Shown here one piece after another: positions 11,226 through 20,043 of a stretch of 64,000 bases of DNA. The stretch spans positions 1 through 64,000 of the forward strand of contig JARBJD010000252.1 in assembly GCA_033064195.1 (NCBI GenBank), in the 5' to 3' direction. Position numbers and translations under genes: made by a program. Under the pieces are notes generated by a model that saw only the letters and a list, made by a program, of their open reading frames with translations, was not told the DNA's origin and ran no database searches. The stretch is from Blattamonas nauphoetae (Eukaryota; Preaxostyla; Oxymonadida). Position 1 is the first letter of the stretch, and every line of letters starts with the position of its first letter.

Positions 11226-12498
11226 CGGTTCGATTAGTCTTTCGCCCTTAACTCAAGTCTAAGGAAAGAGTTGCACGTCATTACCCCGACGAGCTTCCAC
11301 CAGAGTTTCCTCTGGCTTCACCCACACTCAAGCAAAGTTCACCGTCTTTCGGGTCCTATCAGATATGCTATAACTCGAACCAATCCCTTCCAACCCGAGA
11401 GTTGGAAATTAATCTTTAGAATCAGTCGGTCGATATTGCCATCATAATCTAGACAGATCATAATTTCATATCTCAACAATCCAAAACGATTGTCTTCACT
11501 TTCATTACGCATTATTAGGTTTAAATTACCCAAATACTCGCATGTCTGATAGACTCCTTGGTCTGTGTTTCAAGACGGGGCAATACAATCCATATCCAAC
11601 TAAAGTCAATCTTAAAATCTATCTTCGAACAGAGCCGTCTAATTGCATTCAACAATATACGATCAATTATTACTTACCAATTGACTAGCCGAAACTAATC
11701 AAAGTAAATCATATATCAACCACATATCATCAAAATTTCCTTGCAAAGATACTCTCGTTAAGATAAACTTAAACCCCAATCAATAAGGTTCATTTGTGTT
11801 CTCCTCCTATGTAGAATATTCAAATCCGTCTAATTCGAGGCTATAAACAAATCATCCACCCATCGAAATGAATGAACAATTCTACCTTCCTGAATTTGAA
11901 ATCTTGATTATCAGAAAACACGATTGACCGATTTCTATTATATATCTAATCATCAGAAAAACTCTTGAAAATATGTTTAACCTTTTACAGTTATAATTAC
12001 ACATCTTCAAAAATCTTTCCAACAATCGATATATAACAAATCTTCTCTATAGAGTTGTATCGCTTCCCTTTTGGAAGTTTCAAGCCCTATTTCAACTTTT
12101 TTCCAAAATACTTTTCATCTTTCCCTTACGGTACTTGTTCGCTATCGGTCTCTTGCATATATTTAGCCTTGGATGAAGCTTACCACCCAATTAGGGTTGC
12201 AATCTCAAACAACCCGACTCGACGATTGCAGAGCTTAGCGCATTGTGAAACAAGGCCAAAAACGGGATTTTCACCCTCTATGATAACCCGTTCGAAAGGG
12301 TATTTTAGCCTCTATCTTCTTCACAACACAACCCCACATCTATAAAGCACATCTCTATGCATGCAAAACAGCCCGCATAGATTTTAGCTTTGGGCTTTTC
12401 CTACTTCCCTCGCCGGTACTATAGGAATCCTAGTTAGTTTCTTTTCCTCCGCTTATTTAGATGCTTCAGTTCAGCGGGTAATCTTTCTTAATTTCAGA
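6480..12498 (-). rRNA. 28S rRNA (unit 2), interrupted by an insertion at 8241-9489
   Basis: On the minus strand this reads as a full large-subunit rRNA. The start (ACCCGCTGAACT..AAGCATCTAAATAAGCGGAGG complement) is at about 12498. The ACTATGACTCTCTTAAGGTAGCC block lies at about 8210-8240 (complement), the sarcin-ricin loop AGTACGAGAGGAACC at about 6988-7003, and the 3' end near 6480. Without the insertion the gene is about 4.77 kb, large for a protist. AT-rich expansion segments lie for example at 7210-7520 and 10880-11100. Whether this copy is expressed is unknown, given the insertion in a conserved helix and the truncated ITS1 upstream. The 3' end is approximate. Confidence 0.92.
8241..9489. 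mobile_element. 1249-bp non-coding insertion in 28S, flanked by CCCGC direct repeats
   Basis: The 28S sequence breaks after CCCGC at 8236-8240 and resumes after a second CCCGC at 9490-9494, as expected for a 5-bp target duplication. The site is about 20 nt from the R2 target (CTCTTAAGG/TAGCC). The ends are roughly inverted: a pyrimidine tract starting TTTCCCACTCTTTCC at 8241 faces a purine tract holding GAGTGGAAAA at 9462-9471. The interior is three to four diverged units of about 200-480 bp, each starting GTAACTAYGAAA (8295, 8777, 9208, partial at 9404). No long reading frame is present. It is probably a non-autonomous element. A spliced intron is an alternative, but no self-splicing core was recognised. 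Confidence 0.75.
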
Positions 12499-12724
12499 TT
12501 GTTTTATATATATAAAGTGAGTTGTTAAAACAGAAGTATACAAGACAATTAAATATTTATATTTAAATATCAAATTGTTTATATATCATATTTCAACAAT
12601 ATCTCTTAATGATTCATATATCGATATTATTAAAGATGACATATACTCAATATGTTCATCTCATTTCCTTTCTATCCCAAGTAAGGATAAAAAGATATTT
12701 TAATATTTACCAATTCTGAAATAA
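12499..12724 (-). other. ITS2 spacer (unit 2)
   Basis: The same AT-rich spacer as 480-702, with a few small indels. Confidence 0.8.
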
Positions 12725-12870
12725 GAATGGTCTCTTAACTAAAAGTTACGACACCGCAGGATGCGTTCAAAACTTTGATGATTCACAGATTCTTGCGATT
12801 CACATTAACTATCGCGCTTTGCTGCGTTCTTCATCGATGCAAGAGCCAAGATATCCACTACCAAAAGTTT
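12725..12870 (-). rRNA. 5.8S rRNA (unit 2)
   Basis: The complement has the intact 5.8S core (CGATGAAGAACGCAGCAAAGC) and the 3' GAACGCATCCTGCGGTG block. It lacks the small losses seen in unit 1, so it is the better reference for this genome. Ends are approximate. Confidence 0.93.
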
Positions 12871-12985
12871 ATCATTTATCAATATCATTGGCTACATTCA
12901 TTTCATTTTATATTGAGGCACCTTAAAACCTACACTTTCGAAAAGGAGTAGATTTTATATTTATTATAATATTTGGTTTAATATA
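12871..12985 (-). other. ITS1, truncated (unit 2)
   Basis: Follows the unit 1 ITS1 to about 12980 (GTAGA-TTTTAT...TTTAATATA) and then departs. No 18S follows, so the rDNA array ends here inside ITS1 and unrelated DNA begins. Confidence 0.8.
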
Positions 12986-13918
12986 CACTCAAATTTGACC
13001 ATATTTGGAGCTTTGTACCCACAATCATTGATGGGAACGTAAATTTCGCAAATCCATGAATTTTTTAAAGAAAATCGATCTAGCCTGTCCTGGGTTATGG
13101 GCCAAAAAGTGAAAAGTGGGAAAAAGACTCGTTTGACAGTCCAACCCCACACACCCAACCAATTTCGGACTTCTCGATATCATTCTGATTGTCCCCATCT
13201 ATCTGATCAGTCTATGACAAATATGTTGAAAATCGGCCAAATCACCACGGATATGAGTGTCGTGCAAATTTTTTACCCAAAAACAGGCATTTTTCTGTCT
13301 TTTTGCCACGGAACTTTTCCATATGACTCAAATTAAACGAATATTGTGGTAATTTACTGCTCCTACCATCTCTGATCGTTGGTTTCAATCCCAAAATGAT
13401 CCAGAATCCAAAAACTTCAAAAAGTAAAACCAAATTTGAGCATTTTTTGTCACTTTGTCCAATTGATACCTTTTTTTCACACTATGGAGAAAGTGTTTTT
13501 GCACAAAATTCAAAAAAACGTATCATGGTCATATAATTGTTGTTCTGACCGATTTTGGTGACGATCTGTTCGGTGGTTGTGGAGAAAACACGTGCTTTTC
13601 GAGATAGGTGTAAATCAAAATGTCAAATGCCTGTATATTTGTAGTGTAGATATCTGAGAAAACGAAGGTGCACAAAGCTCCAATCGAGGTTTTATTGAAG
13701 TTTGAGGTTGAGATTTATCAAATGATTGTCACAAAACTATGAGATTTGTGAATTCAAGCTTGACCAAGCCCATGAGATAACTGTACGAGTCGAAATGGGA
13801 ATTAAAAACATTTGAGCAAAACCATCTTCGCAATAGTTTGACGTTACCTATTTTAATAAAAACATCAATCATTCCAAAGAAGTTTCTCCTATTTAGTACA
13901 AAATGTGGGTATCACGAT
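12986..13918. other. Non-coding region next to the rDNA edge
   Basis: No gene is supported. The stretch is rich in AAAAGTG, TTTTCGAGATA and TCTGAGAAAA words, similar in feel to the repeats inside the 28S insertion, but I cannot align it by eye over any length. Only short open frames of under 80 codons occur. Confidence 0.5.
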
Positions 13919-14312
13919 CATGACCGAGAATATTCCAACTGCATCATCCATTCCTGAGACGGTTGCCTCTCAAGATGTCGAAGAAAAGATGTCTTGGGAA
14001 GACGATCCAGTCGGTATGTCTCTTTAGTACTCTCTACAAACGTTCTCTCAGATATCGCTCAAGATACGGTCTCAACTCAATTTTGTGAACGAAAACAATC
14101 AATGGCACGAACAAGCACACGAGTTTTCTACGACGATGGAGATGACTCAGGTTTGGCCTTCATTTCACATGTTTATTACACTATTGCGATTGGATGAGGA
14201 GATTGGTCCTCAAAAGGCACAAGAACATGAGGAAGCTTGCATCAAGCTAACTCATGTATGCTATTCATGTGGAAATCGTCAACACCTGACGATTTCCTTG
14301 AAATCTGAATAA
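13919..14312 (+). pseudogene. Decayed two-exon coding fragment, product unrecognised
   Basis: An ATG at 13919 opens a 30-codon frame (ending MSWEDDPV) that meets a plausible GTATGT donor at 14014 and a CTCTCAG acceptor about 38 nt on. The following frame is open to TAA at 14310 and reads FVNENNQWHEQAHEF, then a GQ-poor helical stretch, then THVCYSCGNRQ. The two pieces do not join in one phase with that intron, so the gene is probably broken, or my splice choice is wrong. The C-x2-C near the end looks like half of a zinc knuckle. A second diverged copy of this tail lies at 14626-14688. I do not recognise the family. Confidence 0.35.
14250..14312 (+). repeat. 63-bp hairpin-bearing segment, copy 1
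   Basis: About 78% identical to 14626-14688, with the same length and no gaps. It holds a perfect 11-bp stem GGAAATCGTCA / TGACGATTTCC with loop ACACC at 14271-14297. Read as protein it gives THVC-x2-CGNRQ-x-LTIS and then a stop. Confidence 0.75.
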
Positions 14313-14439
14313 ATCCTTCCAAACACGACACTTAATCCAGATATTAAAGATCATTGGTTTAGAAATTGGAAAGCGACGTGAGAAGAGAGACCGGAAAAGG
14401 TGAGTGAAAGGAATAGAAGACAGAATCATAAGTGCTCGA

Positions 14440-14610
14440 TGAAAGGACCGATCTCCTTCACAAACAATTGAGTATCGATCTTCCAATCGCAGCCATCAAC
14501 AGCTTCGATCTTCAAATCTCAGCCAGTAACAGCTTCGATTTTCAAAACAACCAGTTGCAAGAGCACATACACTAGTGGTAGATCTACCACTGTCTCAAGA
14601 ATATGAAGAT
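14440..14610. repeat. Short imperfect tandem repeats, AGCTTCGATCTTCAAATC type
   Basis: Three imperfect copies of a unit of about 34 bp (CTTCGATCTTCAAATCTCAG, CCAGTAACAG) lie at about 14475-14550. They are followed by GATCT-rich sequence that recurs in scattered form to 14960. No gene is seen. Confidence 0.5.
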
Positions 14611-14625
14611 GTACGTTTAATGATC

Positions 14626-14688
14626 ACTCATGTTTGCATTACATGCGGAAATCGTCAGTTGTTGGCGATTTCCCTGAGATCGGAATAA
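14626..14688 (+). repeat. 63-bp hairpin-bearing segment, copy 2
   Basis: Diverged copy of 14250-14312. The stem is kept at 14647-14673: one base differs in one arm but still pairs as a U-G wobble. The loop (GTTGT) is unrelated to that of copy 1. The reading THVC-x2-CGNRQ-x-L-x-ISL-x-SE and then stop is kept. The upstream frame from about 14581 is short (DLPLSQEYEDVRLM). Confidence 0.75.
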
Positions 14689-14699
14689 TTCTCTTTCAT

Positions 14700-15290
14700 T
14701 CACAACATTCTTGAAAGATGTGACAGAAAAGCTTTTGAAAAAAGGATAGGGATTCGAACCTCTCGACGAAACGACCATTCTATCACGACATTTGGACGAA
14801 AGGATCAAACTATCGAATCATCTGAACGGACGGATCAAACGATCGCAAGATCTCATCCAAACTATCGGGTAATCGGCAGATTAGCTGTAGATCTTCAGAT
14901 CGTCAGCCAATCAACTTCAGATCATCAGATCTCCGTTCTTCCTGACATCAATCTATCGATTTTGAATTGAAATTGCCAAGCAAAATCCTGATGATTTCGA
15001 AGAATGCTTGACAAAACTCTCGGATAACCTTCAATTTAATTGTGCTCCATTTCTCGAGTCTTCTCATCAGGAATGTCGACAGATCGCTCATTCCCTATGC
15101 AACTCCATTCCAATCAGATTTTTGATTCCCGACCAAACGGAAAATCATGAATACTTGTCACATTCGACTCTTCTCCTCCCAGATCGTCCATCCAGAGTGT
15201 TATGCTTGGTGTCGCTCTTGGGACTGAGCCCAATCGTCAAGTTGGTCTAGAAGTTATCTGAAAAAAGGAAGCGTGAGGAGAGATGACCGA
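14700..15290. other. Repeat-derived region without a gene
   Basis: Contains GATC- and CAGATC-rich low-complexity sequence to about 14960. A fragment near 15257-15300 (GGAAGCGTGAGGAGAGATGACCG) resembles 14366-14395 next to hairpin copy 1, so blocks of one repeat family are scattered here. The open frame 15008-15250 has no recognisable product. Confidence 0.4.
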
Positions 15291-15304
15291 AAAACATAGA
15301 TTTC

Positions 15305-15420
15305 AACTCAAAGTCATCATGAAATCACCACTTTGTGAAGGCTCTTTCTCGATATCTATCTTTCAGTTGATTTCTCATTTGATGAAATTCGAAAAAAAAT
15401 GTTCTGAGAAACTTTTCTGG
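15305..15420. repeat. Dispersed relative of the 28S-insertion repeat
   Basis: ATGAAATCACCACTTTGTGA followed by AGGCTCTTTCTCGATA matches the unit heads in the 28S insertion (8782-8815 and 9213-9245), and TTGATTTCTCATTTGATGAA continues loosely. It shows that the family is not confined to rDNA. Confidence 0.55.
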
Positions 15421-15522
15421 CATCCGAGAATCCAAAAATGGTGTCCTGACATTTTAAGAAGAACCAACCAATTGTCAAACACTTTCTCATGCATTTTTGC
15501 CTCTCCTACAACATTGAACGAG

Positions 15523-16706
15523 TCATACCAAAAGTACTTGAATGACCTTGAGTGAGTTGGATCTATCATTCAATCTTGTTCTGACTCCAATATGCCGAAA
15601 TGGACTACCGATGAAGATCTGTCTCGGTACAACATCGAAAAGGTCGATGTCTGCAACTTCTCGAGCAACAACGAACGGATGTTCAGACTCCTCAAATATC
15701 GATACGATCATCCTGGTGAAGAAATCTCTCATCGTCACGTCTACACCAGATTCTGTTCTCTTATGTTTGCTCCTCCATCGAGTTTCGTTCCCAAATGGGA
15801 TCGATGTCTGTCGTTGCTTCATACTAGCCTGTGTTTCGGACCATCGTCTCTGTAGTTGCCGGTGATGATGGATGAAGACAGCAAAAGAATGGCAAACTTC
15901 AAGAATATCATCAAACGGCTTCACAACAGCTTCTCTCATGGTTCTCATGAAAACCAAGTTTGTTGTGTGTGCTCCGCAGTGAATATGTAATAGTTCTTCG
16001 CATGACGCCCGAAGTCGTCCATAGAAACCATTAATTTGTCCTTTCAGGGCTGCTTCCCCATTCGTTGTTCCACGTTCAGTTTGTTCCTTCACACAGAGCA
16101 TTTCATAGGTTACTTTCTTTTCTTCGGTCATGGTCTTCACCAGGATGGAAAGCATCTTCTCTCTTGTAGAATTTTCCGCCCCATGTAGCATCATGGTACA
16201 TGGTCTGCCAGAATTAATATTCCGTTTTGCCTCGTGGACGATGTCTTGCCTTAAAATCCAAGTAATGTCCCAAAACACTCTAGACAATGTGAAACAATGA
16301 ATAAAGTCATTCGGAATCCCAGCTGATCGATCTGAAGTGATGCAGATCGATCGAAAGTCATTCGTCGGCTTGCCTTCTGATAGAAACATCTCGCAAACTG
16401 TGAAACGATTGTTTATCTTCATCCATTTTTAGGCTGTCGAGGAATTCCACAAGCATCGGCATGCTGGTACGACTTTAGATGGTTGACCAGACGAAGGAAA
16501 GATGTTGGATGGCCAGGTGAAAGCCGAACAGTGAGCACACAGAATTCCATTTTCCACGACAGCCAGATGGTAACCAACAAGGGCTGGATTGAGAAGCGAG
16601 AGCTTAAAAAGGAGTTGCTCTTGGGAAGACAGGCGTGTAGGAAATGAAAGGACTTGAGGCGGAAGCGGTTCGAAACTCATGCCCGTCATCTCTTCTGAAA
16701 TTGAAC
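15523..16706 (-). mobile_element. hAT-type transposase, one in-frame stop, truncated
   Basis: On the minus strand one frame runs from the Tc1 junction at 16706 to a stop at 15523. It is broken once, by a TAA at 16429-16431; the frame is the same on both sides (86 codons before, 299 after the next ATG at 16422). hAT hallmarks are HCGAHTTNLV (the C-x2-H-type helix before the catalytic insertion) and GNETRWRS (the RW motif). Upstream, ILCAHCSAF may be what is left of a BED zinc finger. The C-terminal dimerisation region is missing. The 5' side is cut by the Tc1 element that starts at 16709. I saw no hAT inverted repeats or 8-bp duplication. The copy is therefore inactive. Confidence 0.65.
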
Positions 16707-16708
16707 TA

Positions 16709-18287
16709 CAGTGCCCGCGGAAATTAACTACTACCGAAGAGAACCTGAGTCAACGAGATGGTGAGGACTGTGTGAGAGAACAGGATGTTGGATGAAGGTA
16801 CAGAAGGTATGAGAAGGAAACCGTCCGGAGAGGCTGCTGGAAGAGCGATCTTGGTAAAGAGGGTCGATCATCAGTTCTCTGTGGATTTTTGTCATTATGG
16901 TTTATTTCAAAAAGAAAATGGAGTTAGAGGAGATAAAAAGATAAAAGATGAGGTGAGGCGTGAAAGAAAAAGCGAAGTGATTCTGGTACTGCGAAGTTTG
17001 TTGTTCGCACGCTTCGATTGGATGATCCGGCTCTTTTATTCAACTTCTTCTATCATGGTTCCCAAACTTCAGATGTCTACCTGGTTTAGACATAAAAAGA
17101 AAAAAGAATGCACACCGCAAACTAGACAGAGAGTCGTTGATCTTCTCCGACTCGAAGATGTGGCGACCGTCGCAAGGAAAAGGAGAAAGTTGGAAGAAAC
17201 TATCAGATTCATCCGAAAACGATGGTCTGGGAGAGTTCTGAAGACAAATGCAAAAGGACGGGGGAGAAAGAGAAAGACCTCAGTGGCACAAGATTCAGCA
17301 GTAATCTCCGTCCTCAGAGAGAATCGTTTCAGCCATGCACCAGAAATTCAACACGACATTCATTTGAAGGGCATCGACATCAGTGGAACAACGATTCGTT
17401 GTCGAGCAGCGGAAGCAGGCCTGCGGCAAAGAACTAGGAGAAAAATAGTCATGCTCACAGACAAACACAAAAAGGACAGACTCACATTCGCTCTAAATGT
17501 TCGAAGTTGGACAGTTGAGAAATGGAGGAACATACTGTGGACGGATGAAAGCAAGATCTGTGCCTTCGTGTCTGATGGGAGAGATTACGTCTGGCTAGCT
17601 GAGGGAGAAGAAAACGGTCCAAAATGGTGAAAAGAGAAGAAAGCACACCCTCCAAAAGTGATGGTCTGGGCCAGCATTGGATGGAACGGCGTGGGTTCCA
17701 TCCACCAAGTTGAACATCAAACCCTCGATGCAAAGAGCTACAGACGGATCCTCCAAAAGCACCTTGAAAAAGACGATATGACAGCTGGGATGGGCAAAAG
17801 GTTCATACAGTTGGACAATGACCCTAAGCACACATGTCGGGAGACGGTCAGATGGTTGGAAGAGAAAGGCTTCGACAAGTTGGAGTGGCCCGTCTACTCG
17901 CCTGATCTGTCTCCGATCGAAAATGTATTTCAGAGCCTGAAGCTGAGGATAAAAAGAAACAAGATAGAGACAGCTGAACAACTGAGAACAAGGCTGGATC
18001 AAGTTTGGAAAAGCATACCTCAAGAACTGATTCGAAATCTCATCCGGTCCATGCCCCGACGCATTGAGGCCGTCATTGCTGCTGGCGGGGGTCAGACCAA
18101 GTATTAATCCTCGAACCGACGGAGCAATTGATGAAAAAGTCTTTATGTCGGTTTTGATCGTTCACCACTCACCTTTCAGATTTTCATACTAAGTCAGTGC
18201 ACACATATGATATCATCTCATGAAATGATTAAAGTCTGTTTTTCTGTTTTCTTATTCCTGGGGCGTAGTTCATTTCCGTGGGCACTG
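16709..18287 (+). mobile_element. Tc1/mariner DNA transposon with inverted repeats and TA target
   Basis: The ends are CAGTGCCCGCGGAAATTAAC (from 16709) and its inverted partner ending GGAAATGAACTAC/CAGTGCCCACGG (to 18287), with 21 of 23 bases matching. TA lies at 16707-16708 and 18288-18289. The 1579-bp length and single transposase gene fit the Tc1 group. It sits directly against the hAT frame and probably interrupted it. Ends and gene are well kept, so it is fairly young compared with its surroundings, but the transposase has one in-frame stop. Confidence 0.88.
17055..18107 (+). pseudogene. Tc1-type DD34E transposase with one in-frame TGA
   Basis: An ATG at 17055 opens a frame of about 350 codons ending with TAA at 18107; the same frame is open upstream to 16785. 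It has N-terminal helix-turn-helix regions around RQRVVDLLRLEDVATVA, a GRGRKRKT hook, then the catalytic triad: D in LWTDES, D in QLDNDPKH, and E in SPDLSPIENVF, with 34 residues between the last two. A TGA at 17628-17630 (after ENGPKW) is the only break. The frame continues at once with KEKKAHPPKVMVWASIGWNG, as in intact Tc1 proteins. A read-through or a sequence error cannot be excluded. It cuts and pastes DNA at TA sites when active. Confidence 0.85.
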
Positions 18288-18298
18288 TACAGAGTGAT

Positions 18299-18634
18299 AC
18301 AAAAGTAATACCCTCGGGTTGGGTCGATCAACAATTCAGTAAAGGTGATCACAGTAATAACTAACTTTCTCCTTTTGGTGAGGCTTTGAGTATTCTTTTC
18401 CGATCATTTCACGCATCTTTTTCATTGGTAATAATGCCCTGAAGTCTGTTACAATGAGGAGGATTGATTCAATTTTCTGGTGGTTTTCGCTTACGGGGGT
18501 TAAGAAGCAACAAGACAAACCTGAAATGATCGGAAAAGAAAACTCAAAGCCTCACCAAAAGGAGAACGTTAGTTGATGCCATGATCAAATTTACTGATTT
18601 GTTGATCGGCCCACCCTGCCGACACGACTTTTGG
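18299..18634. mobile_element. 336-bp foldback/MITE-like element with 113-bp inverted arms
   Basis: Left arm 18299-18411 and right arm 18522-18634 are reverse complements, equal in length and roughly 80% identical with no gaps. The longest exact block is TCTCCTTTTGGTGAGGCTTT. A 110-bp unrelated loop lies between. It has no coding capacity and starts 10 bp from the right end of the Tc1 copy. The outer ends read (A/C)CAAAAGT. No clear target duplication is seen. A non-autonomous DNA transposon is the likeliest origin. Confidence 0.75.
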
Positions 18635-19007
18635 AAAGTTGTGAAGAAGATATATTTCTCAGCATTTTTATCAAATATCAAAAAGAAAATGGGGATAAAT
18701 TATGTTGAAATTGGTTAATTCGGTTGTGAAAGTGAGCAACTCGGTTTCAGATTAAAAATCAACGATTGTTTCAATCAATGACATTTTACCCCGAACACAT
18801 GTGCTCCACAACATACTACGCTCAAGAAGAAGATGAAAATAGTGGTTGTGATGAGAGTGGGGACTTCCATGTACCGAGTTCATGAATGAAAACCATTTGA
18901 TCTCGATTGAGAGGAGGGATGCTTAATATTTTTCTGGAGGTAATAGCGGTAGTTTTCATCTCTGATTGAGACATTTCCAGCGGCATTTCTATGGTGAGTG
19001 ACTCATA
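18635..19007. other. Intergenic region with one small open frame
   Basis: AT-rich. A 35-codon ATG frame at 18778-18885 (MTFYPEHMCSTTYYAQEEDE, then an acidic tail) has coding-like composition, but nothing else supports it. The rest shows nothing recognisable. Confidence 0.35.
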
Positions 19008-19810
19008 TCAGATGAACATGTTTGTCACCAGTTTCTGAATCTCTGTGTAGTCGTATCCTTTTTCAGTAAGGAGTCGCTTTCGCTCTGCTCCGTTTTCCCA
19101 GATACCGACCCAAACTTCATTGGCAATCTCTTGGTTTGTCTTCCTTCGTTCCACGTTTCTCATTTGTGCGCGCACTCGGGCAGAATTTCGATCTGCAAGT
19201 CTGCGGTCGACATCTGCCATATATTCGTTCACAAGTTGTTGGATATGTGCCGAATCATATCCTTCGCTCTCCAGTTTGTCTTTTCTCGCTTGTCCGTTCC
19301 CATATAGACCTTCGACCACTCTAAGAACAATCCTCTGGTCACTATCCAGCATCCGTCTTTGTTGTTCAGTAGAAAGTTTGTTCTGGAGCGACTGGATGTA
19401 GAAGTCCTTTTCAGCAATTGTTTCGTGAAGTCTTTGAACTTCGTCGTGAAGTCTTTGATTTTCTTCGTTCAGGAGCGATTTTTCGCGTTTGAGTTGCTCT
19501 ATCTGAATAAATGGATCAGAGACAATTTCCTTGAGTTCTGTTGATTCATCTGCAACAGATGTCTTTCCAATTGCACTTCTGATTGTCTTGTCTTGCACCG
19601 AGCTGCAAATTTGACCGCGAAAGTCATGTGGCAGCGATTGATCTCGGTGAATGTCAATCAGGGTATCATTTTCCTTCTCAGTAGACCCCTCTGAGAGATC
19701 GATTTCCTGTTTGATTAAAATGTGGACAGTCTAATGTAAATGAAACATACCATCGAAGAAATATCGTAAGAACAACTGTCAGAGAGTTGTAACGGGAGTG
19801 AATCGTTCAT
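19008..19810 (-). CDS. Coiled-coil protein with two CW_7 (Cpl-7) cell-wall-binding repeats
   Basis: Two exons, 19810-19751 and 19706-19008, around a 44-nt GTATGT...CAG intron, give 252 aa with the frame kept. There is no signal peptide. Residues about 88-140 are a leucine-rich coiled coil. Residues 149-183 (VVEGLYGNGQARKDKL, GYDSAHIQQLVN) and 213-249 (EVWVGIWENGAERKRLL, GYDYTEIQKLV) match the CW_7 repeat in order and spacing: G-x-W/Y-GNG-x-x-R-x-x-x-L, GYD, IQ-x-x-V. In bacterial and phage lysozymes CW_7 repeats bind peptidoglycan muropeptides. Here there is no catalytic domain, and the intron shows it is a nuclear gene. A transferred module used to sense or hold bacterial wall fragments is inference. 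It is flanked by transposon debris on one side and a lipid-transfer gene on the other. Confidence 0.75.
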
Positions 19811-20043
19811 TCTTTCTTGACAAGAAACTTCGGGAAAACAAAAAGAAATTATGACTCTCAAAGAACAGCGATTGGATTAATGACTGACACGAGAAATGGT
19901 CATGGAAGAAGTCAGATTGCAAAAAGAGGCAAAGGAACGACAGAGATGATATTAAGACAACCCTTTACGGAGGGACATCAAGAGACAACAGAATAGATCG
20001 TGCCACTTTTTTTTCTCATTTCACATCTCGAGAGTATGAATGG
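19811..20043. promoter_or_regulatory. Intergenic region between divergent genes
   Basis: 233 bp between the start codon of the CW_7 gene (-) and that of the lipid-transfer gene (+). It must hold both promoters. No known motif is recognised; an A/T-rich TTTTTTTTCTCATTTCA tract lies at 20006-20023, close before the plus-strand start. Confidence 0.4.

Noticed and set aside
15542-15865. Plus-strand frame opposite the hAT transposase (MPKWTTDEDLSRYNIEKVDV)
   Set aside because: The minus strand carries the hAT motifs HCGAHTTNLV and ETRWRS over the same bases, so the plus frame is most likely a shadow.
16429-17630. In-frame TAA and TGA in two transposases as a sign of a reassigned stop codon
   Set aside because: Predicted host genes end with TAA, TAG and TGA alike and show no internal stops, so a standard code with two damaged transposons is simpler.
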